Part shown: piece after piece, positions 50,575-59,104 of the stretch
Layout of the letters: every line of letters begins with the position of its first letter
Position numbering within the stretch: the first letter of the stretch is position 1
Assembly (NCBI GenBank): GCA_963720075.1
Contig: CAVREG010000013.1
Location: forward strand, 62,001 to 126,000
DNA: 64,000 nucleotides
Origin: PALSA-188 sp963720075
Lineage (GTDB): Bacteria; Acidobacteriota; Terriglobia; Terriglobales; Acidobacteriaceae
Direction: 5' to 3'
Program-made: the position numbers and the translations under genes
The notes under the pieces: model-generated
The model's input: the letters and a program-made list of their open reading frames with translations, nothing else
Told to the model about the DNA's origin: nothing
Database searches by the model: none

Positions 50575-53565
50575 TCAGAACGTCAACTGAAATCCAATTT
50601 GCGCTGCAAATGGAATTCCGACGTTGGTGCCCGGGCCAAAGAAGTCCCCAAGCGTCCCCGCTGGAAACCTGAGCTGGTTCAAGCTGGTGATTGGCTGCAT
50701 TACGCTGCACGAAGGCGGATTCGCGCATAAAGAAGTTGTGTTAGAAAGATCGTTGCCCGGAGTCGGAAGTGCCGAGATGCTGGTGACATAATTGGCGCCG
50801 GCATTGGACCGATTAAGAAGATTAAAGAATTCGGCGAAGGGGCGCAGGGTCACGCTTTCACCGAATCGAATCGGACGCGTTACTCGCAAATCCACCTGCA
50901 TGTAGCCCTCTCCCCGAAATTCATCCATGCTGGTCTGAACGCCATTAATCACCGCCCGATCATTCAGCGGATTGCCATCGTTGTTTATGTCCACCGGCGT
51001 GGTCAGTGTAAAGGGGCGCGCGCTTTCGAACTGTGAAATCGTGCTCAGTTCAAAGGCTCCGGGCAAGTGCACCACTCCCGAAATAACCGCCCGGTGGCGT
51101 ACGTCTTCTCCCGAAGGCCCGTGATCGCCTGGTCCAAAAGGATTATTCACATCGCTCACTCCATTTACGTAATCGAACAGTTCGCCCAGAACCGCTCCCC
51201 ATGTGGTTGCACTGGCCAGTGTGTAGTAGGCATTCAGCTCGAAACGTTTTGAGAAACTGTGTTGGACCTGAAATGCCAGTCCGTTATAGCTCGAACGGTT
51301 GCCAGTTCTGAAAACCGAAACGTTCGGAGCGTTGGCTGGAAGCGTAAATCCTGCGACATACTCATACCTTTGGTACTGATGGTTTCCCTCCTGATGCTCA
51401 AACTGAACATTGAGGAGCCACGATTCTCCGAACCGGTGTTCTACAGACGCACTCGTCTGAAGGGCGTACGGAGTGCGATAGTTCGGATCAATCAACGCGC
51501 CCTGGCCTGTGTTATATGGGCCGCCATTGACTCCTTGAAATGCATTGACCCATCCATTCTGTGAAAGATCGTTGTAGTACATTCCAATGCCTGCGCGTAT
51601 CACAGTGCTGACCGATCCGCCTGGGGCGTAGGCAATTCCCAGGCGCGGCGCGAACGCTTTCCGGTAGTCATGTGGAATGCCATTCACCAGCGGGATTCCG
51701 AGGCTTTGCAACTGCTGATGCGCCCAGTTGTGAGATTGATCCTGTCCGTTAGCATTGAATAAGCCGAAAGTCGTGTCATACCGCAAGCCATAATTCACGG
51801 TGAATGATGGCGTGATTCGCCACGAGTCCTGCGCATACGCTCCCAGTCGCTGAACATTCTGCGAAAAATGGCCGTTTACCGAACCTGAATCCTGGCAAAT
51901 CGTATTTGGAGATGCATCTGCCGTGCAGTTGTAATCGGCAACGAATTGCTGCGGATTCGCCAGATAAAAGCTGGGATCATTCGTAAAGACGTGAAGATTT
52001 TCGGGGTCTCCGGCAAGCGCTCCTCCAAAAACCGGCTCATGGATAAAGTTAATGCCAAAGTGTGGGGAGTGCGCCTTCATGCTATGACTTACGTCATAAC
52101 GGAGCTGATACTTTTGCTGGTCTCGAAGCACCGGAAACGCGGTGATGGGAGTGATGAACTGATTGTCTCCGTAGGTTTCAAAACCAGAAATAGTCTGGCT
52201 CGTGGCACTGAAGGGGAACGCAAGTGCCTGCCCTATATTCGAATTTCTAATCTTCGAGTGATCGAATCCGTTGGCCTGTAACGTCAAATTGCCCAGCCAG
52301 GTTAAGCTGAATTGAAACTGGTTATCGAGCAGCACACTGTAATAATTCGACCGCGTGAACGATCCCGTGGAAGGTAGCGTCGCCTGCTGAACCAGATCGT
52401 TTTCCGTGTGATTGCGGTCGAGCGAGCCCCGCAGAAACCATTGCGATTTTGAAGACTGCGTGTAATCGAAGCGAGTCGTAAAAAGCGTGTCGCGAAACGG
52501 AACTCCAACGGAAGTTGGCACGGGAATCGAACTGACCCCAGGAATCAATCCCTGAGATGCGAGTTGAGAAAGAGCATTGAATTGCGTTTGGCCATTGTTG
52601 CTGTAGGCGACGCTTCCATCTTCATTCACATATTCGAGCGAAGAAAAAAACCACAGCTTGTCGCGCTTGATTGGGCCGCCGAGCGCGAGCACACCATCCT
52701 CGCGGGAGTATGGCTGCTTCGGATCAGGTTCCGGATTATCAATCGTATTTCGAGCATTGAGCGCGGTATTGCGAACAAAAAGAGACGATGATCCATGCCA
52801 GTCGTTGCTCCCGCGGCGAGTGCTGATAATGACCGAGCCGCCATTGGTCCGCGAGGTATCTGCGGCCATCTGCGCGGTGCGGACGGAGAACTCCTCAATC
52901 GCCTCCGGAGAATAATTTTGTAGAAAACCGCCAATGTAATCATCGTTGTTGTCGCCGCCGTCCACCGACAGGTCCACGTCCAGACCGGAACTTCCGGCAA
53001 AAGATACGGCGGTAATGCGTGCCTTTGTGGGATCTGAGGGTTCAACCGGCTCGGTCATCGGCGCTAGAAACGCGATGTTGGCAAAGCTGCGGTGCGCCAG
53101 CGGAACCGATTCAAGTTCCCGCGACGACAAAGCCGCACTAATCTCACTACTCGTAGTCTCAATGACCAGTGGAGAAGGCTGCCCTTTGACCTCGACGGAT
53201 TGCTTGAGCGGTCCCGGCGTAAGCGTCAATGAAATGCTGAGAGTCGTACCTGCGGCAACGTCCACTTCTGTGGCGACTTCGGAAAATCCCGGTGCCTTCG
53301 CGCCGACTTGATAGCGTCCCGGAAGTAAAGATTGGATTTGGAACTCTCCTGAACCGTTCGCGACAGCTTGCCGCTTGAGGGAAGTGTTGGGTTGACTTAC
53401 GGTGACATCGGCGCCGGGAATGCGAGCCCCACTTGCGTCAAGCACCTTTCCTACCAAGGTGCCCCGAGGATTTTGCCCGTGAAGGGGAGACACGAGGAGC
53501 GTCATCGCAATAACATTCAAATAAAGAAAGCACCGCTTCTTATTGAATGATAAAAGATTTGCCAT
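50575..53565 (-). CDS. Oar-like TonB-dependent receptor with N-terminal carboxypeptidase-regulatory domain
   Basis: A 996-residue outer-membrane protein. After a signal peptide ('LNVIAMTLLVSPLHGQ') comes a CarboxypepD_reg-like domain ('GTLVGKVLDASGARIPGADVTVSQPNTSLKRQAV'), then a TonB plug with 'RTNGGSVIISTRRGSNDWHG' and a large barrel with aromatic strand ends ('IGFQLTF' last). This is the expanded acidobacterial Oar/TonB type, whose ligand is unknown. I chose ATG 53565 for a standard signal peptide; ATG 53598 is possible. It lies 37 nt downstream of ilvN on the same strand, an accidental or genuine operon extension. Confidence 0.88.
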   Translation of the reverse strand: MANLLSFNKKRCFLYLNVIAMTLLVSPLHGQNPRGTLVGKVLDASGARIPGADVTVSQPNTSLKRQAVANGSGEFQIQSLLPGRYQVGAKAPGFSEVATEVDVAAGTTLSISLTLTPGPLKQSVEVKGQPSPLVIETTSSEISAALSSRELESVPLAHRSFANIAFLAPMTEPVEPSDPTKARITAVSFAGSSGLDVDLSVDGGDNNDDYIGGFLQNYSPEAIEEFSVRTAQMAADTSRTNGGSVIISTRRGSNDWHGSSSLFVRNTALNARNTIDNPEPDPKQPYSREDGVLALGGPIKRDKLWFFSSLEYVNEDGSVAYSNNGQTQFNALSQLASQGLIPGVSSIPVPTSVGVPFRDTLFTTRFDYTQSSKSQWFLRGSLDRNHTENDLVQQATLPSTGSFTRSNYYSVLLDNQFQFSLTWLGNLTLQANGFDHSKIRNSNIGQALAFPFSATSQTISGFETYGDNQFITPITAFPVLRDQQKYQLRYDVSHSMKAHSPHFGINFIHEPVFGGALAGDPENLHVFTNDPSFYLANPQQFVADYNCTADASPNTICQDSGSVNGHFSQNVQRLGAYAQDSWRITPSFTVNYGLRYDTTFGLFNANGQDQSHNWAHQQLQSLGIPLVNGIPHDYRKAFAPRLGIAYAPGGSVSTVIRAGIGMYYNDLSQNGWVNAFQGVNGGPYNTGQGALIDPNYRTPYALQTSASVEHRFGESWLLNVQFEHQEGNHQYQRYEYVAGFTLPANAPNVSVFRTGNRSSYNGLAFQVQHSFSKRFELNAYYTLASATTWGAVLGELFDYVNGVSDVNNPFGPGDHGPSGEDVRHRAVISGVVHLPGAFELSTISQFESARPFTLTTPVDINNDGNPLNDRAVINGVQTSMDEFRGEGYMQVDLRVTRPIRFGESVTLRPFAEFFNLLNRSNAGANYVTSISALPTPGNDLSNTTSLCANPPSCSVMQPITSLNQLRFPAGTLGDFFGPGTNVGIPFAAQIGFQLTF

Positions 53566-53602
53566 TTGAAACTGAAAACATAGAGGAATCGGCAACATAA
53601 GC

Positions 53603-54157
53603 CTATACCGAATAGGAAACGCCTTCGTCGGCGGCTATCGCGGCTACGCCGGAATTCGCCGACGGAGCAGCCATCGCGCCCTTATTGCCGCGTCTCATGG
53701 CTACGATCCCTGTGCGCACCATTTCCAGAACGCCGTAGGGGCGCAGCACTTCCAGCAGCCCGTCAATCTTATCTTCAGTGCCGGTGATTTCGATGGTAAG
53801 AGATTCCGGAGAAACATCTACCACGCGTGCTCGAAAGACACTCGCCAGTTCCAGCACGTGAGAACGGGCGTCGTGCGTGGCCGCGACTTTGATCATGGCG
53901 AGATCACGGATGATCGCAGGCGATTCGGTGATGTTTTCGACCAGCAGCACATTTACCAGCTTGTATAGATTGGCTTCAATGCGGCGAGCCTGATCGTAGT
54001 CCGCATCCACGGTAATAGTCATGCGGGAGACCTCCGGCTTCTCAGTACGGCCAACCGTTAGCGAATCAATGTTGAAGGCGCGACGGCGGAAGAGCGATGC
54101 CACGCGAGTGAGTACCCCAGGTTTATTCTCTACGTAAACGACGTATGTGTTCATCAT
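53603..54157 (-). CDS. ilvN: Acetolactate synthase regulatory subunit
   Basis: A 184-residue subunit of acetolactate synthase. The N-terminal ACT domain is 'TYVVYVENKPGVLTRVASLFRRRAFNIDSLTVG', the site of valine feedback. 'IIRDLAMIKVAA' and 'VVDVSPESLTIEITG' form the second part. It follows ilvB on the same strand after a gap largely filled by a repeat (54188-54280). Confidence 0.93.
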   Translation of the reverse strand: MMNTYVVYVENKPGVLTRVASLFRRRAFNIDSLTVGRTEKPEVSRMTITVDADYDQARRIEANLYKLVNVLLVENITESPAIIRDLAMIKVAATHDARSHVLELASVFRARVVDVSPESLTIEITGTEDKIDGLLEVLRPYGVLEMVRTGIVAMRRGNKGAMAAPSANSGVAAIAADEGVSYSV

Positions 54158-54187
54158 TGTGGTTGTACCAACCTAACCCGCGATTGT

Positions 54188-54280
54188 GTGGAGCGGACAC
54201 TCTTGTCCGCTGCCCTTGACGTGAGCTTTTGCCGTTGCAAGATCAACGTCAACTGCGGCGGACAAGAGTGTCCGCCCCAC
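54188..54280. repeat. REPIN-like palindrome pair, family 1, copy C, inside the ilv operon
   Basis: Inverted arms starting at 54188 and ending at 54280, each with GCGGACA/TGTCCGC hairpins. The arms differ by a few bases at the outer left end (GTGGAGCGG). It fills 93 of the 125 nt between ilvB stop and ilvN start. Confidence 0.85.
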
Positions 54281-54282
54281 AT

Positions 54283-56037
54283 TTATTCATCATCGGCGGT
54301 CTCCACCAGCGGCGTGGGACGCCGAATCATGTCGTTCAGCGCCGCTCCAGCCGCGACCATCGGATAAACAGTGTCTTCCTGCTCGACGCGGAAATCAATT
54401 ACGACTGGGCCGTTGTGTTCACGCACGGACCTTACAGTCGGAATTACCTGCGAACGTTCTTTCACCGTGATCCCCCTCATGCCATAAGCCTCGGCTAGCT
54501 TGGCGAAATCAGGGTTCAGCAACGGCGTTGCTGCATAGTTCCGCTCGTAAAAAAATTCCTGCCATTGGCGGACCATTCCCAGATATCCGTTGTTGATGAT
54601 GGCTACGTTGACTTTTATTTTTTCCTGCATGATCGTGGCCAGCTCGCAGAGGGTCATCTGGAAGCCTCCATCGCCTACGATGACCCAAACTTCCGCATCG
54701 GGACGCGCCACCTTCGCCCCGATTGCGGCAGGCAGAGCGAATCCCATTGTTCCCAAGCCCCCGGATGTAATCAGAGAACGTGGTTGTTCGTGCTTGTAAT
54801 ATTGCGCTTCCCACATCTGGTGCTGGCCCACATCGGTCACGACGATGGTGTTGCTCTCGCGAGTTTCCCGCCAGAGATCGTTAATTACGTGCGCAGCGTA
54901 GAGATGTCCATTGTCCGGAAGATTCTGGATGTCCCGAACCGCGGCATCGCCTTTTAGTCCGTCTATATAGTGCAGCCATTCGCCGCGATCAGGGGATTCG
55001 ATCTTGGGCAGCAATTCATGCAGCACTTCGCGAAGATCGCCAACCAAAGCCACATCCACCTTCACGTTTTTGTTCACTTCCGCGGGATCAACTTCCACAT
55101 GAATCTTCTTTGCGTTCGGCGCGTAAGTCTTCAGATTTCCCGTAACCCGGTCGTCGAAACGCATGCCCAGCGCGATAAGAAGATCGGCTTCCTGAATGGT
55201 GTGATTCACCCATGCCTCACCGTGCATCCCCATCATTCCAAGATTCAGCGGATGAGAAGCAGGGAAAACGCCCAATCCCAGCAACGTGAGCGCAACCGGA
55301 ATGCCGCCGCGTTCTGCCAGCGTGATTACCTCGCGCATCGCGCCTGAAATCAAAATGCCGTGACCGGCAAGAATCACGGGCCGTTTCGCCGCGTGAATGA
55401 GATCCAGCGCCTTTTTATATTCATCGGGAGCAGGCGAAAGGTCGGGACGGTAGCCTGGCAGTTGCGGCTTCGCAGCTTCCCAATCAAATTCACATGTGGA
55501 TTGTTGCGCATCTTTGGTGATGTCCACCAGCACTGGCCCGGGCCGCCCAGATCGCGCAACATAAGCTGCTTCGCGGATGGTACGCGCAACTTCGTCGGCT
55601 CGCGTCACCAGATAATTGTGCTTGGTGATGGGCAGCGTGATTCCGGTAATGTCGGTTTCCTGAAAGGCGTCGGAACCGATCAGCTTGCTGCCTACTTGTC
55701 CCGTGATGCAAAGAATTGGCGATGAATCCAACATCGCAGTAGCAATTCCAGTCACCATATTTGTAGCGCCGGGGCCAGACGTCGCGACAGCGACGCCAAG
55801 TTGACCCGTGGCTCTCGCATAGCCGTCGGCCATATGAGTTGCGCCCTGTTCGTGGCGTACCAGAATGTGATGGATTTTACTGTGCTTCAACGCGTCATAA
55901 GCTGGCAAAATCGCCCCACCGGGATAACCGAAAACGTGTTTCACACCCTCACGTTCGAGGCATTCCCAGAGTATGCTTGCGCCCGTCATTGTTTTTTTCT
56001 GTGTCTTCTTTTGTGCTTTTTCTTTTTCAGTGTTCAT
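54283..56037 (-). CDS. ilvB: Acetolactate synthase large subunit
   Basis: A 584-residue ThDP enzyme making acetolactate or acetohydroxybutyrate. N-terminal active-site Glu in 'VRHEQGATHMADGYARA', FAD/cofactor region and the ThDP motif 'VGDGGFQMTLCELATIMQ' ... 'INNGYLGMVRQWQEFFY'. I chose ATG 56037, with GAGAAAAAG upstream, over an in-frame TTG. A leader peptide and attenuator precede it (56059-56218). Confidence 0.95.
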   Translation of the reverse strand: MNTEKEKAQKKTQKKTMTGASILWECLEREGVKHVFGYPGGAILPAYDALKHSKIHHILVRHEQGATHMADGYARATGQLGVAVATSGPGATNMVTGIATAMLDSSPILCITGQVGSKLIGSDAFQETDITGITLPITKHNYLVTRADEVARTIREAAYVARSGRPGPVLVDITKDAQQSTCEFDWEAAKPQLPGYRPDLSPAPDEYKKALDLIHAAKRPVILAGHGILISGAMREVITLAERGGIPVALTLLGLGVFPASHPLNLGMMGMHGEAWVNHTIQEADLLIALGMRFDDRVTGNLKTYAPNAKKIHVEVDPAEVNKNVKVDVALVGDLREVLHELLPKIESPDRGEWLHYIDGLKGDAAVRDIQNLPDNGHLYAAHVINDLWRETRESNTIVVTDVGQHQMWEAQYYKHEQPRSLITSGGLGTMGFALPAAIGAKVARPDAEVWVIVGDGGFQMTLCELATIMQEKIKVNVAIINNGYLGMVRQWQEFFYERNYAATPLLNPDFAKLAEAYGMRGITVKERSQVIPTVRSVREHNGPVVIDFRVEQEDTVYPMVAAGAALNDMIRRPTPLVETADDE

Positions 56038-56058
56038 TTGCTTTTTCTCGCTTCGCAA

Positions 56059-56095
56059 AAACCAAAACCCACCCGGATCGCGCTTTAGGTGGGTT
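56059..56095 (-). terminator. Attenuator terminator before ilvB
   Basis: On the minus strand an 8-bp stem AACCCACC/GGTGGGTT with a 14-base loop is followed by TTGGTTTTT. It lies 22 nt upstream of ilvB and about 25 nt after the leader-peptide stop, as in classical amino-acid attenuators. A competing small hairpin (TTCAGA-AGC-TCTGAA) sits immediately before it. Confidence 0.8.
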
Positions 56096-56119
56096 CAGAG
56101 CTTCTGAATTTCTTGCTGA

Positions 56120-56218
56120 TCAGCTCGTCCCCGCCTTCTGGACCAGAATGGGTACGGTAACTCGTACCCCGCTACCAACTAAAACGTTAACTCGGTGAAC
56201 AAGTTTGTTGTAGTTCAT
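56120..56218 (-). CDS. ilvB leader peptide, 32 residues
   Basis: A 32-codon ORF from ATG 56218 to TGA 56120, reading in Val-Leu rich order: 12 of 32 residues are Val, Leu or Ile (eight Val, three Leu, one Ile), with clusters at residues 10-14 and 18-26. It is too short for routine gene calling. Position between promoter region and terminator hairpin matches ilv/leu leader peptides in proteobacteria. A hairpin GGGTACG/CGTACCC (56150-56156 and 56163-56169) falls within the Val codons, as a pause site would. Stalling at Val codons when charged tRNA is scarce would prevent terminator formation; mechanism inferred. Confidence 0.78.
   Translation of the reverse strand: MNYNKLVHRVNVLVGSGVRVTVPILVQKAGTS
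56150..56169 (-). promoter_or_regulatory. Candidate pause hairpin in the ilvB leader
   Basis: Seven-base arms 56163-56169 and 56150-56156 (GGGTACG/CGTACCC on the coding strand) enclose six bases within the Val-rich codons. In attenuators a stem at this place couples RNA polymerase to the translating ribosome. Confidence 0.6.
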
Positions 56219-56390
56219 TTTCGTGTATCCGGAGATCGTATTAACAGTACCCAAAATGGTTACGTTACTGCAAGCGGAAACTGAGGACGGTTGCAACAAA
56301 GGTCGTTCCTGCTGGCTACAATGAGTTAAGCCCAATCTCCACGTATTGTTACACTTATAAGAGACACGCCATTTCAAGAGTGGGGGATTA

Positions 56391-57257
56391 TTGCCAGTCA
56401 GCAGGAGGAAATTTCTACAGGGCGCTGCGGCCGCAACCGTTGCAGGAGCACTAGTTGTCGGATCGGATGCTTTAGTCTTTGAGCCAAATGACCCCAAAGT
56501 CGTGCGCCTGGAAGTCTCCGTCAAGCGCCTTCCGGAAGCCTTCAACGGCCTCACGATTGTTCAGCTGAGCGATTTTCACTATGGCGAGCTTTGCGCCATA
56601 CCAATCCGCAAAGCCGTCGAGATCGTGAAGAAGCTTGAGCCGGACATGGTTGTTTTGACCGGTGACTTTATTACCGTCCCCATCTGGTCTCATTTTTTGC
56701 ATGATAAGACGCAGGCCGCAAACGGTGCTGAACCGTGTACGCGTATGCTGCGCGAATTAAAACCCTCTATGGGAATGTTCGCCGTCCTGGGAAATCATGA
56801 TGTGAATTCTGACGGCCGCTGGATCACCGAAATCATCGAGAGCAATGGCATTCCGGTATTGCGAAATCGTTCGATCCCGATTGAAAAAGGAAGCGCCCGT
56901 TTTTGGTTGGCGGGAGTTGACGATGTACTTGAAGGCAAACCCGACTTGGATCTAACACTGCGCACCGTGCCACCGTCTGAGTCGGTAATTCTCTTAGCCC
57001 ACGAGCCCGATTTCGCCGACCAGGCTGCCAGATATCCCATAGACCTGCAACTCTCCGGGCACTCACATGGTGGTCAAATCTGGTTGCCCCTCATTGGCGC
57101 TCCTTGGCTGCCTCCGTTAGGGAAAGAATATCCTCGGGGCTTGCGAAAGATAGGCAATTTGACGCTCTATACCAATATCGGGCTCGGGACTATCCGGTTG
57201 CCGATTCGATTAAACTGCCCGCCGGAAATTACGTTTATGACGTTGCGGAGCGCCTGA
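56391..57257 (+). CDS. Tat-exported metallophosphoesterase (YkuE-like)
   Basis: A 288-residue phosphoesterase. The N-terminus has the Tat motif 'SRRKFLQG' and hydrophobic stretch, so it probably folds before export. Metal motifs: 'VQLSDFHYG' (DxH), 'LTGDFI' (GD), 'VLGNHD' (GNHD), 'LAHEPDF' and 'LSGHSHGGQI' (GHxH). Similar to YkuE of Bacillus. Start TTG 56391 with GGGGGA upstream. It is divergent from the ilvB leader, with about 170 nt of shared regulatory DNA. Confidence 0.9.
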   Translation: MPVSRRKFLQGAAAATVAGALVVGSDALVFEPNDPKVVRLEVSVKRLPEAFNGLTIVQLSDFHYGELCAIPIRKAVEIVKKLEPDMVVLTGDFITVPIWSHFLHDKTQAANGAEPCTRMLRELKPSMGMFAVLGNHDVNSDGRWITEIIESNGIPVLRNRSIPIEKGSARFWLAGVDDVLEGKPDLDLTLRTVPPSESVILLAHEPDFADQAARYPIDLQLSGHSHGGQIWLPLIGAPWLPPLGKEYPRGLRKIGNLTLYTNIGLGTIRLPIRLNCPPEITFMTLRSA

Positions 57258-57277
57258 TTTTTTCTTCGGCTACGCAC

Positions 57278-58198
57278 TCAATAATCCAAATTCGGCGTCA
57301 TGAACATTCGCGCTGATGGATAGTCGAACGTGACGGTGAAGCGGCGAAGCACTTCGTTTCCGATCAGTTTGCTCGTTGCTTCAGTGGCGCCGCAACAGCT
57401 GACGAGTGGACCGGCCACACTGTAGCCTCCCAGCACGAAAGCCTTTGCGCGCACGACCGCGCCTTGAATCGGCTCTCCAATACCGACGCCGCTGGTGGTG
57501 GGGACCCGCGACTGAATCTGCATCACAATAGGATGATCGACTTCGTCGCTCGATCCAGTATCGATCAGAAAGCTGTCCTGCACCGTGACCGTGCCGGGGA
57601 ATGAAAGTTCTCCTTTGACGAAGGCCCACTTGCCGCGCAGTTCAATGGGCAGCAGTTTGGTTTTTGCGGAAGCGTCGGGACGAAACGCTTCGGGCAAGGT
57701 CAGCGTGAGGGTTTTGTAGTGGTAATCGATGGTGACTACAAAACGGCGGAAGAACTCGTACCCCAGAATGCCATCAACTTTGCCGCCATTGGCCGATTCG
57801 AGTGGACGGAGATCGGCGGTCGAGAATTCGTACCCGGAACTCTCGACGCCGGGAAGCGAGATGCTCACGTCCTGAATGAATTCGATGGGAATGCGTCCCG
57901 CGCCAGCGCCTTGCAGCGAACCTGTACCGCTGAATTTCATGCCGAGAGATGCAGCAATCGTGCGGTCAACCAACATTCGGGTCGAACCCGTGTCGAGAAC
58001 GAACAACAACGGCCGCGATCCATTGAGCCGGACGGGGACCACGATCGTTCCCTTGCGCCAGTCGAATGGAAAGCTGGATTTATTGGCATTATCTGCAAAG
58101 GTAATAGTCTGAACCGTTTGTGATGCCTGCGCGCGAAGACTGCCGAAAAATATCACAGCCAAAAAAGCAAGGGTCGAGACGAGACGAAAATAAATCAT
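57278..58198 (-). CDS. Exported retropepsin-like aspartic protease with two DTG sites
   Basis: A 306-residue protein with a signal peptide (ending 'LRAQASQ'). Two catalytic-type triads occur: 'FVLDTGSTRMLVD' (Asp69) and 'FLIDTGSSDEVD' (Asp213), each with the hydrophobic-Gly partner ('KVDGILGYEF', 'SKLIGNEVL'). Retropepsins normally have one per subunit and dimerise; here both halves are in one chain, so it may work as an intrachain pseudodimer like pepsins. Substrate unknown. It is 20 nt from the convergent phosphoesterase gene. Confidence 0.82.
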   Translation of the reverse strand: MIYFRLVSTLAFLAVIFFGSLRAQASQTVQTITFADNANKSSFPFDWRKGTIVVPVRLNGSRPLLFVLDTGSTRMLVDRTIAASLGMKFSGTGSLQGAGAGRIPIEFIQDVSISLPGVESSGYEFSTADLRPLESANGGKVDGILGYEFFRRFVVTIDYHYKTLTLTLPEAFRPDASAKTKLLPIELRGKWAFVKGELSFPGTVTVQDSFLIDTGSSDEVDHPIVMQIQSRVPTTSGVGIGEPIQGAVVRAKAFVLGGYSVAGPLVSCCGATEATSKLIGNEVLRRFTVTFDYPSARMFMTPNLDY

Positions 58199-58230
58199 TG
58201 CGAGACCTCACTTGCGGATATGTTGGCTCT

Positions 58231-58920
58231 TCATTCCTTAATGGAATATTTAAACAAACACCACAGCGCTCGGAACCCATCTTTCCAGCCTATCTTCTTG
58301 CCCTCTTCGTAGGTTCGTCCCTGATAGCTGATGCCAACCTCATAAATTCTCAGTCGCCGTTTCGCGATCTTTACCGTAATTTCGGGCTCGAATCCAAAAC
58401 GGTTTTCTTCGATCGGAATGGATTGAATTATTTCGCGCCGAAAAATTTTGTAACAAGTCTCCATGTCGGTGAGATTGATGTTCGTCAGCCCGTTCGAGAG
58501 CAAAGTAAGAAACCAATTGCCAGCGGAGTGCCAGAAGTATAAAACCCGATGAGGACGGCCCCCAAGAAAGCGCGAGCCGTAAACGACATCGGCTTTATCT
58601 TCGATCAGAGGCTCAAGCAATAACGGGTAATCGTCCGGATCGTATTCAAGATCCGCATCTTGAATAATTACATAATCACCGGTGGCTTCCTGAATTCCTC
58701 GCCGAAGCGCAGCGCCCTTTCCCATGTTCTTGGACTGCAACAATACTTTTATCTGCGGATGATGGCTTTGTAGTTCGCTGAGAATTTCCCGTGTACCGTC
58801 GTTGGAACCGTCGTCAACGCAGATCAGTTCGATTTCGATTGGAACCGAAAGAACTTTGTTCACTACGCGCTTCAGGGTGGCCCGCTCGTTGTAAACGGGA
58901 ATGACGACTGAAAGTTTCAT
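58231..58920 (-). CDS. Family 2 glycosyltransferase (DPM1-like)
   Basis: A 229-residue GT-A fold enzyme that probably moves a sugar to polyprenyl phosphate. 'SVVIPVYNERATLKRVVNKV', 'ICVDDGSNDGTREIL', 'GKGAALRRGIQEATGDYVIIQDADLEYDPDDY' (DAD-type metal site) and 'FLGGRPHRVLYFWHS' fit. Catalytic Asp in the C-terminal 'EVGISYQGRTYEEGKKI'. No membrane helices, so it is the catalytic-only form. It lies 32 nt upstream of the aspartic protease on the same strand. Confidence 0.92.
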   Translation of the reverse strand: MKLSVVIPVYNERATLKRVVNKVLSVPIEIELICVDDGSNDGTREILSELQSHHPQIKVLLQSKNMGKGAALRRGIQEATGDYVIIQDADLEYDPDDYPLLLEPLIEDKADVVYGSRFLGGRPHRVLYFWHSAGNWFLTLLSNGLTNINLTDMETCYKIFRREIIQSIPIEENRFGFEPEITVKIAKRRLRIYEVGISYQGRTYEEGKKIGWKDGFRALWCLFKYSIKE

Positions 58921-59104
58921 CTGGCGATGAAGTTTAGAGGAAGGTGAGACTTAAATCCAGAACGCGCAAAGCGTTTACCATAGACTCAGGTGTCCTCGCA
59001 TGCCATTTTGAGTGCCACTGTTGTGGAAACTTAAAACGACCCCGGTGCAGTTTTGCCGCGAAGGCCTTCCTAAAAGGACTGTTATCATTTCGGAATCTAA
59101 CTTC

